Origin: AV40 sp038230255
GTDB taxonomy: Bacteria > Verrucomicrobiota > Verrucomicrobiia > Chthoniobacterales > UBA10450
Length of the DNA: 64,000 nucleotides
Direction: 5' to 3'
Assembly (NCBI GenBank): GCA_038230255.1
Contig: JBBRNP010000003.1
Coordinates: 1 to 64,000 of the forward strand
Below the pieces are notes generated by a model. It ran no database searches and was not told the DNA's origin. It worked only from the letters and a program-made list of their open reading frames with translations. Each line of letters opens with the position of its first letter. The stretch's first letter is position 1. This document shows, piece after piece, positions 1-7,578 of the stretch. The position numbers were made by a program, and so were the translations under genes.

Positions 1-144
1 GATCACTTCCAGCAATGTAGTTCATCCTGGAGCCAGAGCTTGCCAGAACAACCGCCCTCTTGCTACAACATCATCATCGGAAACCCGAATTACTTTTCAC
101 ACAGCCTCGCGATGCAGCGAACCGCTGGCCGCTCCGCGTTCTAG
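1..144 (+). CDS. C-terminal fragment of an upstream cassette gene
   Basis: Frame 1 is open from the first base to the TAG at 142-144. The last codons (AMQRTAGRSAF) are read through the left arm of the attC site that starts near 104, as often happens to cassette genes lacking an earlier stop. The visible 47 residues contain two cysteines and match no family I recognise. It may be the tail of a real gene or a chance open frame. Confidence 0.3.
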   Translation, partial: DHFQQCSSSWSQSLPEQPPSCYNIIIGNPNYFSHSLAMQRTAGRSAF

Positions 145-221
145 CTTTCGATGACTTCCACATTCTACCTGCGGCCACACGCGCTTTCGCCAGCGGTCGC
201 TGATCTTGTGTCTCGTTAGGC
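104..221 (+). repeat. attC recombination site 1 (integron cassette array)
   Basis: The right end has the R' box GTTAGGC at 215-221. The left arm carries GCAGCGAACCGCTGGC (114-129) and the right arm GCCAGCGGTCGCTG (188-201), which pair except for one extra A on the left arm, like the extrahelical base of attC sites. The left outer box is degenerate (GCCTCGC instead of GCCTAAC). Confidence 0.75.
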
Positions 222-246
222 CTAAAGCACATCAAGAAGAAATATC

Positions 247-762
247 ATGAAAAAAATAATTCTGTTTGTCGTTATCGTTTGCGCAATGTGTTTTTGGGCG
301 CAGACGCAAGTCCGCCCAGCAGCTAATACCGACTCCGATTTTCAGACATTCTTAGCCCGGTGGGAAGAGGCTCAGTCTCGTTTCATCAACGGTGATCCAA
401 CTCTCTGGAAGCAGAATGCCCTGCACCGTGACGAGGCCACAATATTTGGAGCATTTGGCGGGCATGAAAAGGGCTGGAACGAAGTGGGCCCACGGTACGA
501 TTGGGCTTCTTCGCAGTTCAAAGAAAGTGAGGCCAAGATAAAGGTCGAGTACCTCAACTCGGGCGTAAGTGGAGATTTGGCTTTCACGGTGGCGATTGAG
601 CGTCAAGAAAATGTGCGTTTGGGCGATCAAGACGAGCCCGCTCCCCGCGCTTTGAGAGTCACTCAGATTTTCAGGAAGGAGGAGGGAGCATGGAAGCTTT
701 TGCATCGCCACGCAGATCCGCTAGTCGAAAAGAAAGCACCTTCAGCAGCCTCGCAAAAGTAA
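247..762 (+). CDS. secreted SnoaL/NTF2-fold (DUF4440-like) protein, cassette gene
   Basis: A 171-residue protein with a signal peptide (about residues 1-20, hydrophobic with a Lys-Lys start) followed by one NTF2-like alpha+beta domain (about 33-155). A DFxxFLxRW-like helix, a Gly-rich turn near FGAFGG and a C-terminal strand of the type RVTQIFRKEEGAWKLLHRH are typical of the DUF4440/SnoaL group, whose members bind small ligands or are enzymes; the substrate cannot be told. AAGAAG lies just upstream of the ATG. It sits alone between attC sites 1 and 2, facing the same way, which is the standard layout of an integron cassette. Export is inferred from the signal peptide only. Confidence 0.75.
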   Translation: MKKIILFVVIVCAMCFWAQTQVRPAANTDSDFQTFLARWEEAQSRFINGDPTLWKQNALHRDEATIFGAFGGHEKGWNEVGPRYDWASSQFKESEAKIKVEYLNSGVSGDLAFTVAIERQENVRLGDQDEPAPRALRVTQIFRKEEGAWKLLHRHADPLVEKKAPSAASQK

Positions 763-772
763 CCTACAACAA

Positions 773-895
773 GCCTAACCAGGCGATGCAGCCAACCGCT
801 GGCCGGCGTAATGTCTCGCTTTACTTTATGAAAACACGTTCATTACAGTTCACGCTCGCTCTCGCCAGCGGTGGCTGATCTTATTCTCGTTAGGC
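773..895 (+). repeat. attC recombination site 2
   Basis: Outer boxes are GCCTAAC (773-779) and GTTAGGC (889-895). The inner arms (ATGCAGCCAACCGCTGGC and GCCAGCGGTGGCTGAT) are complementary apart from extra bases on the left arm. About 123 bp, with a variable central loop as in other attC sites. Confidence 0.85.
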
Positions 896-927
896 CTCGC
901 GCAGGACCACACACTTCAGGAGAACTC

Positions 928-1296
928 ATGTTTGACCACGTCGTATTCGGAGTCAGCGACTATGCAGCGAGCAAAGCGTTCTTCCTCAAGGCACTCGAAC
1001 CGCTCGGCGTAGCTGTTGTCCAGGAGGGGCCGCTCGGTGTCGAGCTTAGCCCAAAGGGTAAGGCTTCATTGTGCATACACCAAACCGGGGAGAAGCCGGC
1101 GCATCTTCACTTGGCGTTCACGGCCGAGAATCGCCAGCAAGTCGAAGCTTTCTATCGCGCGGCTCTGGAGGCGGGTGGCAAAGACAATGGTGCGCCTGGT
1201 CTGTGCCCGGAATACCACGTGAACTACTATGCAGCTTTCGTCATTGGTCCGGACGGGCACAACATCGAAGTGGTTTGCCACGAACCCGAGGTTTAA
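928..1296 (+). CDS. VOC/glyoxalase-fold protein, cassette gene
   Basis: 122 residues forming one vicinal-oxygen-chelate module: FDHVVFGVSD at the N-terminus supplies His4, a second His lies in the HLHLAF strand near residue 60, and the C-terminal GHNIEVVCHE strand supplies the Glu, matching the metal-ligand positions of the family. Such small single-domain proteins include lyases, dioxygenases and resistance proteins (for example fosfomycin or bleomycin type), common in integron cassettes; the substrate is unknown. I chose the ATG at 928 because CAGGAG precedes it by about 6 bases and it gives a domain-length product; the open frame extends upstream into the attC. Its stop overlaps the left box of attC site 3. 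Confidence 0.85.
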   Translation: MFDHVVFGVSDYAASKAFFLKALEPLGVAVVQEGPLGVELSPKGKASLCIHQTGEKPAHLHLAFTAENRQQVEAFYRAALEAGGKDNGAPGLCPEYHVNYYAAFVIGPDGHNIEVVCHEPEV

Positions 1297-1414
1297 CCAG
1301 GCGATGCAGCCAACCGCCGGCCGATTAGAAAATTACAAATGTGAAATTAGAAAGTAGAAAGGAAATGAGAAGACTCGCTCCCGCCAGCGGTGGCTGAGCT
1401 TTCTCTCGTTAGGC
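1291..1414 (+). repeat. attC recombination site 3
   Basis: Outer boxes are GTTTAAC (1291-1297, overlapping the stop codon of the VOC gene) and GTTAGGC (1408-1414). Inner arms GATGCAGCCAACCGCCGGC and GCCAGCGGTGGCTG pair with a few mismatches. The loop is A-rich and unlike the other sites, as expected for the non-conserved part. Confidence 0.85.
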
Positions 1415-1416
1415 CG

Positions 1417-1825
1417 ATGACAGCGAGCGTTGAAGGTGGATGCTTATGTGGAGGCGTTCGATATCGTCTTCACGGCACTGGAAAGCAAGGGAGCGACTGC
1501 CAATTGTGAGGATTGCCGACGCGCGAGCGCCGCTCCTTATGTGACGTGGTGCTCCTTTCCCAGTGACGCGGTAGAACTCCTCTCGGGCGAGTTACGCCAG
1601 GTGCCACATGCAAGCAGGCTGCGCTTCTTTGCGAGCTGTTGCGGCACGCCTTTGTTTATCCGGGATGACGCAAGCTCTGGATGGATTGACATTACAGTCG
1701 CCTCTCTTGATGATCCGAAATCCTTTCCGCCACAAGCGGCCATATGGACTGAAGACAAACTTCCATGGGTCCAACTTGATCCGACGCGCCGAGCTTTTCC
1801 ACGCAGCCGAGACGAAAATGCCTAA
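1417..1825 (+). pseudogene. GFA-family (glutathione-dependent formaldehyde-activating-like) cassette gene, frameshifted
   Basis: From the ATG at 1417 one frame gives the family's N-terminus with the Zn-binding CxC (EGGCLCGGVRYRL) but stops at 1507-1509. The rest of the domain, including CEDCRRASAAPYVTW, FFASCCGTPLF and the C-terminal WTEDKLPWVQL, is in the next frame (open from 1430 to 1825). One surplus base between about 1483 and 1492 explains the switch; removing it gives an intact protein of about 135 residues. The fold binds zinc through CxC and CxxC motifs; the activity of most members is unknown. The gene lies directly after attC site 3 and ends at attC site 4. It may be a pseudogene or a sequencing error; a TTG start at 1430 would give a product lacking the first zinc motif. 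Confidence 0.75.
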
Positions 1826-1930
1826 CCAAGCGATGCAGCGAACCGCCACGCGGTGCGTGTTCATGTTCAAGATGATTAAAACAGTTACAGTCGAAGCCAC
1901 GTTCGCTCTTGGAGGCGGGTCTAAAGGAAG
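1820..1930 (+). repeat. attC recombination site 4, degenerate right half
   Basis: The left box GCCTAAC (1820-1826) and left arm GATGCAGCGAACCGCCACGC are well kept. The expected right arm is decayed (GGAGGCGGGTCTAAAGG near 1911-1927) and no GTTAGGC follows. The site marks the distal end of the cassette array where ordinary chromosomal genes begin. Confidence 0.6.
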
Positions 1931-2299
1931 CTACCTGAGATAGGTCGGACCGTTCGTCCGGAAATCTCTTTTCTCGATAGAAAGTTGAATTGAATTCGCA
2001 TCGATCGTCCAGGCGCCTGATCGTTTATAGGCGTTGAAATCGTAGTAGGTATCTTCGTCGATTGCGGTCCTGGCAGTCGTCTGAATGGCAACTTTATCAG
2101 CGCGAACTGCCTCGATCTTCTTCACGTTGTGCGAGATGCCGCGTTCCTTTGAAACGACGGCTTTAATTTGCGCGACATCGGATGGCGACAAGCGGTTCGC
2201 ATATGGACCGCTAACTTCCCCGGCGCGCACACTCGAAGCGGAAAGAGCAAGCCAGACTACCAAAACAATTCTCCGGGCGACAAGGGGAACGCTCTTCAA
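1931..2299 (-). CDS. secreted hypothetical protein
   Basis: 122 residues with a clear signal peptide (about 1-26, cleavage after SVRA) and a small mature domain of about 95 residues with alternating strands (VRADKVAIQTTAR, DFNAYKRSGAWTID, IQLSIEKRDF). The look is that of a periplasmic domain that senses or binds something, but I recognise no family. It starts 8 bases after the end of the dienelactone hydrolase gene, so both are probably one transcript. It ends right at the boundary with the cassette array on the other strand. Confidence 0.6.
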   Translation of the reverse strand: MKSVPLVARRIVLVVWLALSASSVRAGEVSGPYANRLSPSDVAQIKAVVSKERGISHNVKKIEAVRADKVAIQTTARTAIDEDTYYDFNAYKRSGAWTIDANSIQLSIEKRDFRTNGPTYLR

Positions 2300-2307
2300 T
2301 TCGATAC

Positions 2308-3099
2308 CTATAATTGTTTGAGCAGCGTCTTCCGCCTTGCCCAGGCTTCGTCGCGCGCTTTTTTGTCGCCTTCGCGAACTTGCGGATTGTTCGGCTCGCC
2401 CGAGCGCATAAATCCGTGACCGGCGCCTTTGTAAATCACGGGTTCATATTTTTTGCCGGCCGCCTTCATTAATTCTTCCGCTTTCGGAATGGTCGCGTTC
2501 ACCCGCTCGTCGTTCTCGGCATAAAATCCGTAAACCGGACACGCGACCTTTTTGGCGTCATCAGCGTTGTCGACCGCGACCCCGTAGAATGAATAGGCCG
2601 CTTTCACTTTCGGATTGGTGTGCGCGTACTCGAAAGCCCATCCCCCGCCCCAGCAAAATCCGCACACTGCGAGTGTCCCGTTCGCTGCCGGAATTTTTAT
2701 GAGGGCATAATCGGCAGTCGCGTTGAGGTCGGCTTTGACCTGCTCCTTCGGCAAAGCGGAAGTTGCTTTGCGCGCGGCGTCGAGATCTTCAAGTTTTTGG
2801 CCGCTGTGCAAATCGGGCGCGATCGCGATCACGCCGTTCTCCGCGAGCTCGTCGCACAAACTGCGGACCCAGTCGGTCAGCCCGAAGATTTCGGAAACGA
2901 CCAGAACAACCGGCGCTTTGTCTTTTCGTTCGGGGTAAACGACGAACGCTTTGATCGTGCGATCCCCCGATTTGATATCGACCCAATCCGCGTGCCGCGG
3001 CGAACTGTTCAGACGCTCCCTGCCAAAATCTTTGACCTCCTCGGCAGGCAGCGATTGCCCGATGACAATCAGAGCGAGCACGAAGAAAACGCGTTTCAT
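2308..3099 (-). CDS. secreted dienelactone hydrolase family protein
   Basis: 263 residues: signal peptide (about 1-19) and an alpha/beta-hydrolase of the dienelactone hydrolase family. The nucleophile elbow GFCWGG places Cys149 as nucleophile, Asp197 (ENDERV) and His228 (GAGHGF) complete the triad; a Cys nucleophile is the family hallmark. These enzymes open lactone or ester bonds, the archetype acting on dienelactone in chlorocatechol breakdown, but the secreted members are mostly uncharacterised. Downstream (8 bp) is the small secreted protein at 1931; upstream, 32 bp away, ends the DoxX gene on the same strand. One copy of the AAGATCGACATC motif lies 11 bp before its start. Confidence 0.88.
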   Translation of the reverse strand: MKRVFFVLALIVIGQSLPAEEVKDFGRERLNSSPRHADWVDIKSGDRTIKAFVVYPERKDKAPVVLVVSEIFGLTDWVRSLCDELAENGVIAIAPDLHSGQKLEDLDAARKATSALPKEQVKADLNATADYALIKIPAANGTLAVCGFCWGGGWAFEYAHTNPKVKAAYSFYGVAVDNADDAKKVACPVYGFYAENDERVNATIPKAEELMKAAGKKYEPVIYKGAGHGFMRSGEPNNPQVREGDKKARDEAWARRKTLLKQL

Positions 3100-3131
3100 C
3101 GAAGCTGAAGATGTCGATCTTGCGTCGAGCG

Positions 3132-3545
3132 CTACGCAGTGGGCGCGGCTGCTGTGGAGTCTTTAGCTTTGCAGAAAAAGGCATCGATGCTCAAACTGCC
3201 TGCGCCGCGCAAGAAGATGTAGAAAAACACGAAACAGTAAACCACCGCCAGCTCGCCCTTGTTCAGGTAGGGAATCAAACCCTTCGGCGCGTGCATCATG
3301 AAAAACGCGACAGCCATTTCACCGGAGCCAAGGAACGCGGCGAGTCGCGTCAGCAAACCCAACGCAACCAAAAATCCGCAAATGATCTCCAGCCAGCCGC
3401 CGACCACCATCAAGGGCGGAAGCGCTTCGGCTTTAGGGGTGAAGGTGCCGAATATCTTGTCGAGCCCATGGCAGGCAAACATCAGCCCGACGACCAAACG
3501 CATGATGCAATAAAACGGATCCGCAAAGCGATTGAGAGAGTTCAT
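3132..3545 (-). CDS. DoxX family membrane protein
   Basis: 137 residues with four hydrophobic helices (about 14-35, 45-67, 72-92, 98-118) and the DoxX-type start RLVVGLMFACHGLDKIFG followed by GGWLEIICGFLVALG. DoxX-like proteins sit in the inner membrane and are linked to quinone or thiosulfate redox and oxidative stress, but the function of this subgroup is not settled. It is on the same strand as the dienelactone hydrolase, 32 bp upstream of it, and likely co-transcribed. A copy of the AAGATCGACATC motif lies at 3562-3573, in its upstream region. Confidence 0.85.
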   Translation of the reverse strand: MNSLNRFADPFYCIMRLVVGLMFACHGLDKIFGTFTPKAEALPPLMVVGGWLEIICGFLVALGLLTRLAAFLGSGEMAVAFFMMHAPKGLIPYLNKGELAVVYCFVFFYIFLRGAGSLSIDAFFCKAKDSTAAAPTA

Positions 3546-3656
3546 GGCCGTTCAGGCTGACGATGTCGATCTTTGCTGTCAAGCCAATCGCTCGGCGTAA
3601 AGGCCACGCCGAATTTGGCTTCCGGCGCTGAAAGGCCGCCGCTACAATTCGGGTTC

Positions 3657-4223
3657 ATGCCAAAATTATCTTCTCCCCTAGCGTTCGAGTTTTGTGAAGG
3701 CGGCACCTGCGGCGACGCCAAACCGAGCGGCGACAACAAGCACATCTCTTGTCCGGCAAGCGATACCTGCGGAAAGGGTGGCTGTTATTGCCAGCTTTTC
3801 AAACGCCCGAAAGGTTCAGGCGATGCCGTTGCCTGGGATGTCGCACACGCCGATCACGAGGGCAAAATCAAACACCGGCCGGACAAGCTCGAATACAAAT
3901 GTTTTTGCGTGAAGCCGATCCTGGAGAGCGAGGTCACAGCCGACGGCGTGACATATACTGTTCGCTACCAACTTTGCAGTCAGGGAAGCTGCGACAGCAC
4001 TAACATTCCGGTGTTCGATTCGCCGACGGAGAAGCATCAGGAAATAAAATGCACCGGCAAATGTGAAGGGGAATGCAAGTGCACACTCTTTCGTTTGCAA
4101 GTCTCGGCACCAGCCGGCGCAGCGTTCGATCCAAAAAATGCGAAATGGGAACTGGTGGCCAAGACCGATAAACAAGTTCGGCCCGACGGCCACTACGACT
4201 ATCGCTGTTTCTGCGTGAAGTGA
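3657..4223 (+). CDS. cysteine-rich protein with two tandem eight-Cys modules
   Basis: I start at the ATG at 3657 (188 residues); an upstream in-frame ATG at 3573 would add 28 residues in non-conserved sequence. The protein is an internal duplication. Each half of about 80-90 residues begins with C-x4-C (FCEGGTC and LCSQGSC), continues with four cysteines ending CxC (GCYC and ECKC), has a polar middle and ends KCFCVK or RCFCVK. That gives eight cysteines per half in the same order. There is no signal peptide or membrane helix. The regular spacing suggests metal binding or disulfide-linked knots; I know no family for it. It stands alone, divergent from the DoxX gene. Confidence 0.6.
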   Translation: MPKLSSPLAFEFCEGGTCGDAKPSGDNKHISCPASDTCGKGGCYCQLFKRPKGSGDAVAWDVAHADHEGKIKHRPDKLEYKCFCVKPILESEVTADGVTYTVRYQLCSQGSCDSTNIPVFDSPTEKHQEIKCTGKCEGECKCTLFRLQVSAPAGAAFDPKNAKWELVAKTDKQVRPDGHYDYRCFCVK

Positions 4224-4362
4224 TTCTGTAAAGTCGCTGTTTCGTGTCTCTCACACGTAATTCACCATTCGGTATCCAGACCGAAGCTGATACTGCCTTT
4301 CCAAATTGCGCGCATAATCACAATTCGTTCGCAACGCGAACGGAAATTGCGCGTCAAACTCT

Positions 4363-4458
4363 TGTCATGTCGAGCGAAGTCGAGACATCTCTAGATATTT
4401 CTGAGTACCTCAAGCACTGAAATAGTAAGAGATTCCTCGACTTCCGCTCGGAATGACA
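4363..4458. repeat. dispersed inverted repeat, type R1
   Basis: Starts TGTCATGTCGAGCGAAGTCG and ends with the inverted counterpart GACTTCCGCTCGGAATGACA, with GAGATTCCTC and GACATCTC inside. Related copies lie at 9402-9512, 17074-17190 (altered) and 47720-47826. It occupies most of the 260-bp gap between the Cys-rich gene and ispH, where I see no gene. Confidence 0.7.
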
Positions 4459-4483
4459 AAGAAGGAAGCCAGCGATTGTTGCT

Positions 4484-5722
4484 CTAAGCCGCGAGCTCGA
4501 GTTGCTGACGAGGAATCCCGCGCAACTCGAAAAGTCGAATCAGAGTTTCTTCGATCAAATTGTTCGGACAAGACGCGCCGGCGGTGATGCCGACAACAGC
4601 CGGGCCGGGTGGAATCCAGAAATGCGAAACGACTTCGCGTTTCTCGTGAATATTGTAATGCTTGATTTCGCTGCGCGAGACCAGCCGCGAAGCGTTGAGA
4701 ACGAAATAGGTCGGCAATTTTTCCTCGCCCATCTCCGCCAGGTGCGAAGTGTTCGAGCTGTTGTAACCGCCAACCACCAGCAGGATGTCCATCTTCACGT
4801 CGAGCAATTCGCGCAAAGCGTCCTGACGTTCCTGAGTCGCGCCGCAGATGGTGTCGAAGAAACGAAAGTTTTTTGCGGCCTCGTCCGCGCCGTCGCGATC
4901 GACAATCGCCTGCCGCACGCGGCGCTGCACTTCCTCGGTCTCACCTCGCAGCATGGTGGTTTGGTTCGCAACGCCCACAGTTTTTAAATGCACGTCCGGA
5001 TCGAACCCCGGTGAATACGCGCCGCGGAATTTTTCGAGGAACGCCTGCTTATCGCCACCGTGCCGGATGTAATCGCAAACGTAATCGGTATCGGCCAAAG
5101 TGAGCACGACCAGATAATGACCTTTGCCATCGCCGAGTGCGCGCGAACTGGTCGCCTTTGTTTCCTCATGCTCGGCTTTCCCGTGAATGATTGAGGTGGC
5201 CGATTCGCTGGCGTATTTGCGAACGCGTTTCCAAACGCTCATCACGTCGCCACAAGTGGTATCGACAATCTGGCAGCCGCGCTCTTTGATCTGCTGTTGG
5301 ATCGACAATTCCGTCCCGAACGCCGGCACGATCACCACGTCTTCAGGACCGAGCTCGGAAATGTCTGCCTGCTTGTTAGGTCCAGTCAGATTCTTGATGC
5401 CCAGCGACGCAATCTGCTGGTTCACTTCCGGATTGTGAATAATCTCGCCGACGATGAATAGCCGGCGCTCTTTGAAAACTTTCCGCGCGGCATAAGCAAG
5501 ATCGATCGCGCGTTCGACGCCGTAACAAAAGCCGAATTGTTTCGCCAGCCGCACGGTGGTGTCGCCCACTTTGATGGTTCCGCCGGCGCGCCGAATTTTT
5601 TCGACAATATCGCTTCGGTAATGCGATTCGACCTGTTCCTGCACCGCGGCCATGACGTCCGGCGTACGCAGGTTCACTTTCTCGCGCGCCGTCGTTCCGC
5701 TGGAGATGAGGTTGGTGCTCAT
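4484..5722 (-). CDS. ispH: 4-hydroxy-3-methylbut-2-enyl diphosphate reductase
   Basis: 412 residues, the long form of IspH (LytB). It catalyses the last step of the MEP isoprenoid pathway, reducing HMBPP to IPP and DMAPP with a [4Fe-4S] cluster. The three cluster ligands are visible: Cys66 (FGFCYGVERA), Cys157 (DTTCGDV) and Cys293 (DTICGATQERQ). An N-terminal extension of about 50 residues before the FGFCYG motif fits the longer cyanobacterial/plant-type branch. Its products feed uppS (18351) and the squalene-synthase-like gene (15006) in the same window, though they are not in one operon. The flanking gap on its 3' side holds repeat R1. Confidence 0.97.
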   Translation of the reverse strand: MSTNLISSGTTAREKVNLRTPDVMAAVQEQVESHYRSDIVEKIRRAGGTIKVGDTTVRLAKQFGFCYGVERAIDLAYAARKVFKERRLFIVGEIIHNPEVNQQIASLGIKNLTGPNKQADISELGPEDVVIVPAFGTELSIQQQIKERGCQIVDTTCGDVMSVWKRVRKYASESATSIIHGKAEHEETKATSSRALGDGKGHYLVVLTLADTDYVCDYIRHGGDKQAFLEKFRGAYSPGFDPDVHLKTVGVANQTTMLRGETEEVQRRVRQAIVDRDGADEAAKNFRFFDTICGATQERQDALRELLDVKMDILLVVGGYNSSNTSHLAEMGEEKLPTYFVLNASRLVSRSEIKHYNIHEKREVVSHFWIPPGPAVVGITAGASCPNNLIEETLIRLFELRGIPRQQLELAA

Positions 5723-5789
5723 GGCCTGGGGAAGTCTACCACTTGCCGGTGATTTTGCAGCACCCGACAGTCCGCTAGGAGTTCGAAAA

Positions 5790-6410
5790 TTACTGGTCGA
5801 TCAGCAGAGGACCGGGCGGATCCTTGAACCAGCTCGCAGACAACATTTGCGACTTTGGTGGGTCCGGATCGCGGCTTTGATCAAGTCTTCGGACCTGGCC
5901 GCCATACTTTGAATCCTCCGGCAGGGAATGTCTGATATGCACTGGTGTGCCGATTCGCGTCAGCGCGTAGAGTCGCGATGCTGCTTCCCGATGCAACCGG
6001 ACACAGCCGTGAGTGCGTGGGACGGACCAGACGAACCCTTCGTGGAATCCATACGCAGGTTTAAATTCGCACCAATAGGCCATCGGATAGCCGGCGTCGG
6101 GCTGGCTGACGCGGCGCTTGGTCTTGTCTTTGTTGTAAATGGTGAAGTCGCCAGTGGGAGTTTCGGCGCCTGGCTTGCCCACATTCCCTTGAACCGCCAT
6201 GAGCAGGCGATCGCCTTCCATCACGTACAAATTCTGGGTCGAGGTGGAGAGTTTTACCTGCACGTTCGACGGATCATGGGGGCGATATGCCGTGACATGA
6301 TAATTGGCGCCACTTCCTCCGCCGAGCGACAGACCTCCGGTTTGGCAACCGGTGAGAAACGACAACGCGGCAGGGACGACAACAAAAGCCAAGCGGGAAA
6401 CGATTCGCAT
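5790..6410 (-). CDS. L,D-transpeptidase (YkuD) lipoprotein
   Basis: From the ATG at 6410 the product is 206 residues: a lipoprotein signal with lipobox LTGC near residue 22, a Gly/Ser linker, then a YkuD domain with the catalytic motif HGCVRLH (the Cys is the nucleophile) and the preceding strand TPTGDFTIYNKDK. Such enzymes make 3-3 cross-links in peptidoglycan or attach proteins to it. The open frame allows an earlier start at 6449, but that would put 13 residues before the signal sequence. The C-terminal 35 residues after the domain are polar and proline-rich. It lies 48 bp downstream of the acyltransferase gene on the same strand. Confidence 0.88.
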   Translation of the reverse strand: MRIVSRLAFVVVPAALSFLTGCQTGGLSLGGGSGANYHVTAYRPHDPSNVQVKLSTSTQNLYVMEGDRLLMAVQGNVGKPGAETPTGDFTIYNKDKTKRRVSQPDAGYPMAYWCEFKPAYGFHEGFVWSVPRTHGCVRLHREAASRLYALTRIGTPVHIRHSLPEDSKYGGQVRRLDQSRDPDPPKSQMLSASWFKDPPGPLLIDQ

Positions 6411-6457
6411 GGCCGTACTTGAGAAGGAGCGCGGACTTTTGTCAACCATTGGAATCG

Positions 6458-7447
6458 CTACGTCTTCGCTGAGGCTGGTTTATTTTCACCACCGCCACTG
6501 ATTCGTTTGTCGAAACGGCCATGCGGTCGGGCGTAAAACGGATACGGCCGATCAGGCGTAGCCGGTTTGTATCGCCAATGTTTGTACATCCAAAGCCAGG
6601 GCGCTGGGTTTTTGCGAACGTATGGCTCGAACGAATCCCAGCATGCCTGCGCGATTTGCTGATGACTTCGCCCCTCGGTTTCGATTTTCGGATGAAACAC
6701 CACCCGATACCGGCCATTCGCCAGCGGCTCGGTATGCGCCGGAATGATCGGCGCGCCGGTGTGCTCGTTCAGCCACGCGTGCGCGGAAGTCACGCTCGCT
6801 TTCAGACCGAAACAATCGATCGCCACTGACGGCATTCTCGGATGCAGCGTGAGATCGACCAGCAACGCGGTCCGCCCTTTTCGCCGAAGCACTTTGTAAA
6901 GCCGAACGATCCCGCCCTGTCGCGGGATCAATTCGTGCCCTGATTGTTCGCGTAATTTTTTGAAAATCGGATCGAGCAATGAATTTTTGAACTCCTGTGA
7001 AATGATTGTGCCGCCCAATCCCGAATACCCGCTTGCCAGACTGAACCATTCGAAATTGCTGTAGTGATAACAAGCGTTGATGAAGTTGCGCTCGGGTCCG
7101 GTCGCTCGGTCGATCTCTTCCAAGTTTTCGAACTCGATGTAATCGCGAAAATTTTCGCGCGTTAGACGCGGGCTCCACAAAAGGTCGAGCATGGTCCGCG
7201 CGAAATGCTGAAATGATTGCCGCGCGATTTGTTCGCGTTCGCGTGGCGAAAATCGATCCCCAAAGGCGACTTCGAGATTACTCAGCGCAACATCGCGACC
7301 GCGGCGATCGAGGATCGACATCAACCCGCCAAGCGCGAGGGCGAACCGGTAACAGCCTTTGCGCGACAACAACGGCACGAGCTTGGCAGCCACAAGCACA
7401 CCGGCCCACTCCAGCCGGTGTCGGATTCTTTTCCAAGTCGTGCGCAC
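6458..7447 (-). CDS. LpxL/HtrB-like lysophospholipid acyltransferase
   Basis: 329 residues of the lipid A late acyltransferase family. An N-terminal membrane-associated helix (about 14-45) is followed by the catalytic motif HYSNFE (His128, Glu133), equivalent to the HxxxxD/E motif, and later RxGGIVRLYKVLRRKGRTALLVD and the substrate-binding PIIPAHTEPL strand. These inner-membrane enzymes transfer acyl chains from acyl-ACP to a lipid A precursor; in this window lpxB (47837) is the partner. The start is GTG at 7447. The 5' ends of this gene and of the phosphatase/SHMT gene face each other with 131 bp between them. Confidence 0.85.
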   Translation of the reverse strand: MRTTWKRIRHRLEWAGVLVAAKLVPLLSRKGCYRFALALGGLMSILDRRGRDVALSNLEVAFGDRFSPREREQIARQSFQHFARTMLDLLWSPRLTRENFRDYIEFENLEEIDRATGPERNFINACYHYSNFEWFSLASGYSGLGGTIISQEFKNSLLDPIFKKLREQSGHELIPRQGGIVRLYKVLRRKGRTALLVDLTLHPRMPSVAIDCFGLKASVTSAHAWLNEHTGAPIIPAHTEPLANGRYRVVFHPKIETEGRSHQQIAQACWDSFEPYVRKNPAPWLWMYKHWRYKPATPDRPYPFYARPHGRFDKRISGGGENKPASAKT

Positions 7448-7578
7448 TCGCGGATTGTAACGCCTTTCGCGTCGGCTGCGAATTTCCGACGCAGCGGATC
7501 GCCAAACGCCTCATTCGATTGACCTTGCTCGCGTTCAAATCTACGTTATCTGCGCGTTCGCAGGCGCGACGCGTAATC

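Noticed and set aside
7213..7578. N-terminal extension of the phosphatase/SHMT frame
   Set aside because: It runs antisense over the acyltransferase start, is Arg-rich and has no similarity to the phosphatase family, which begins at the KSVLFVCTGN strand.
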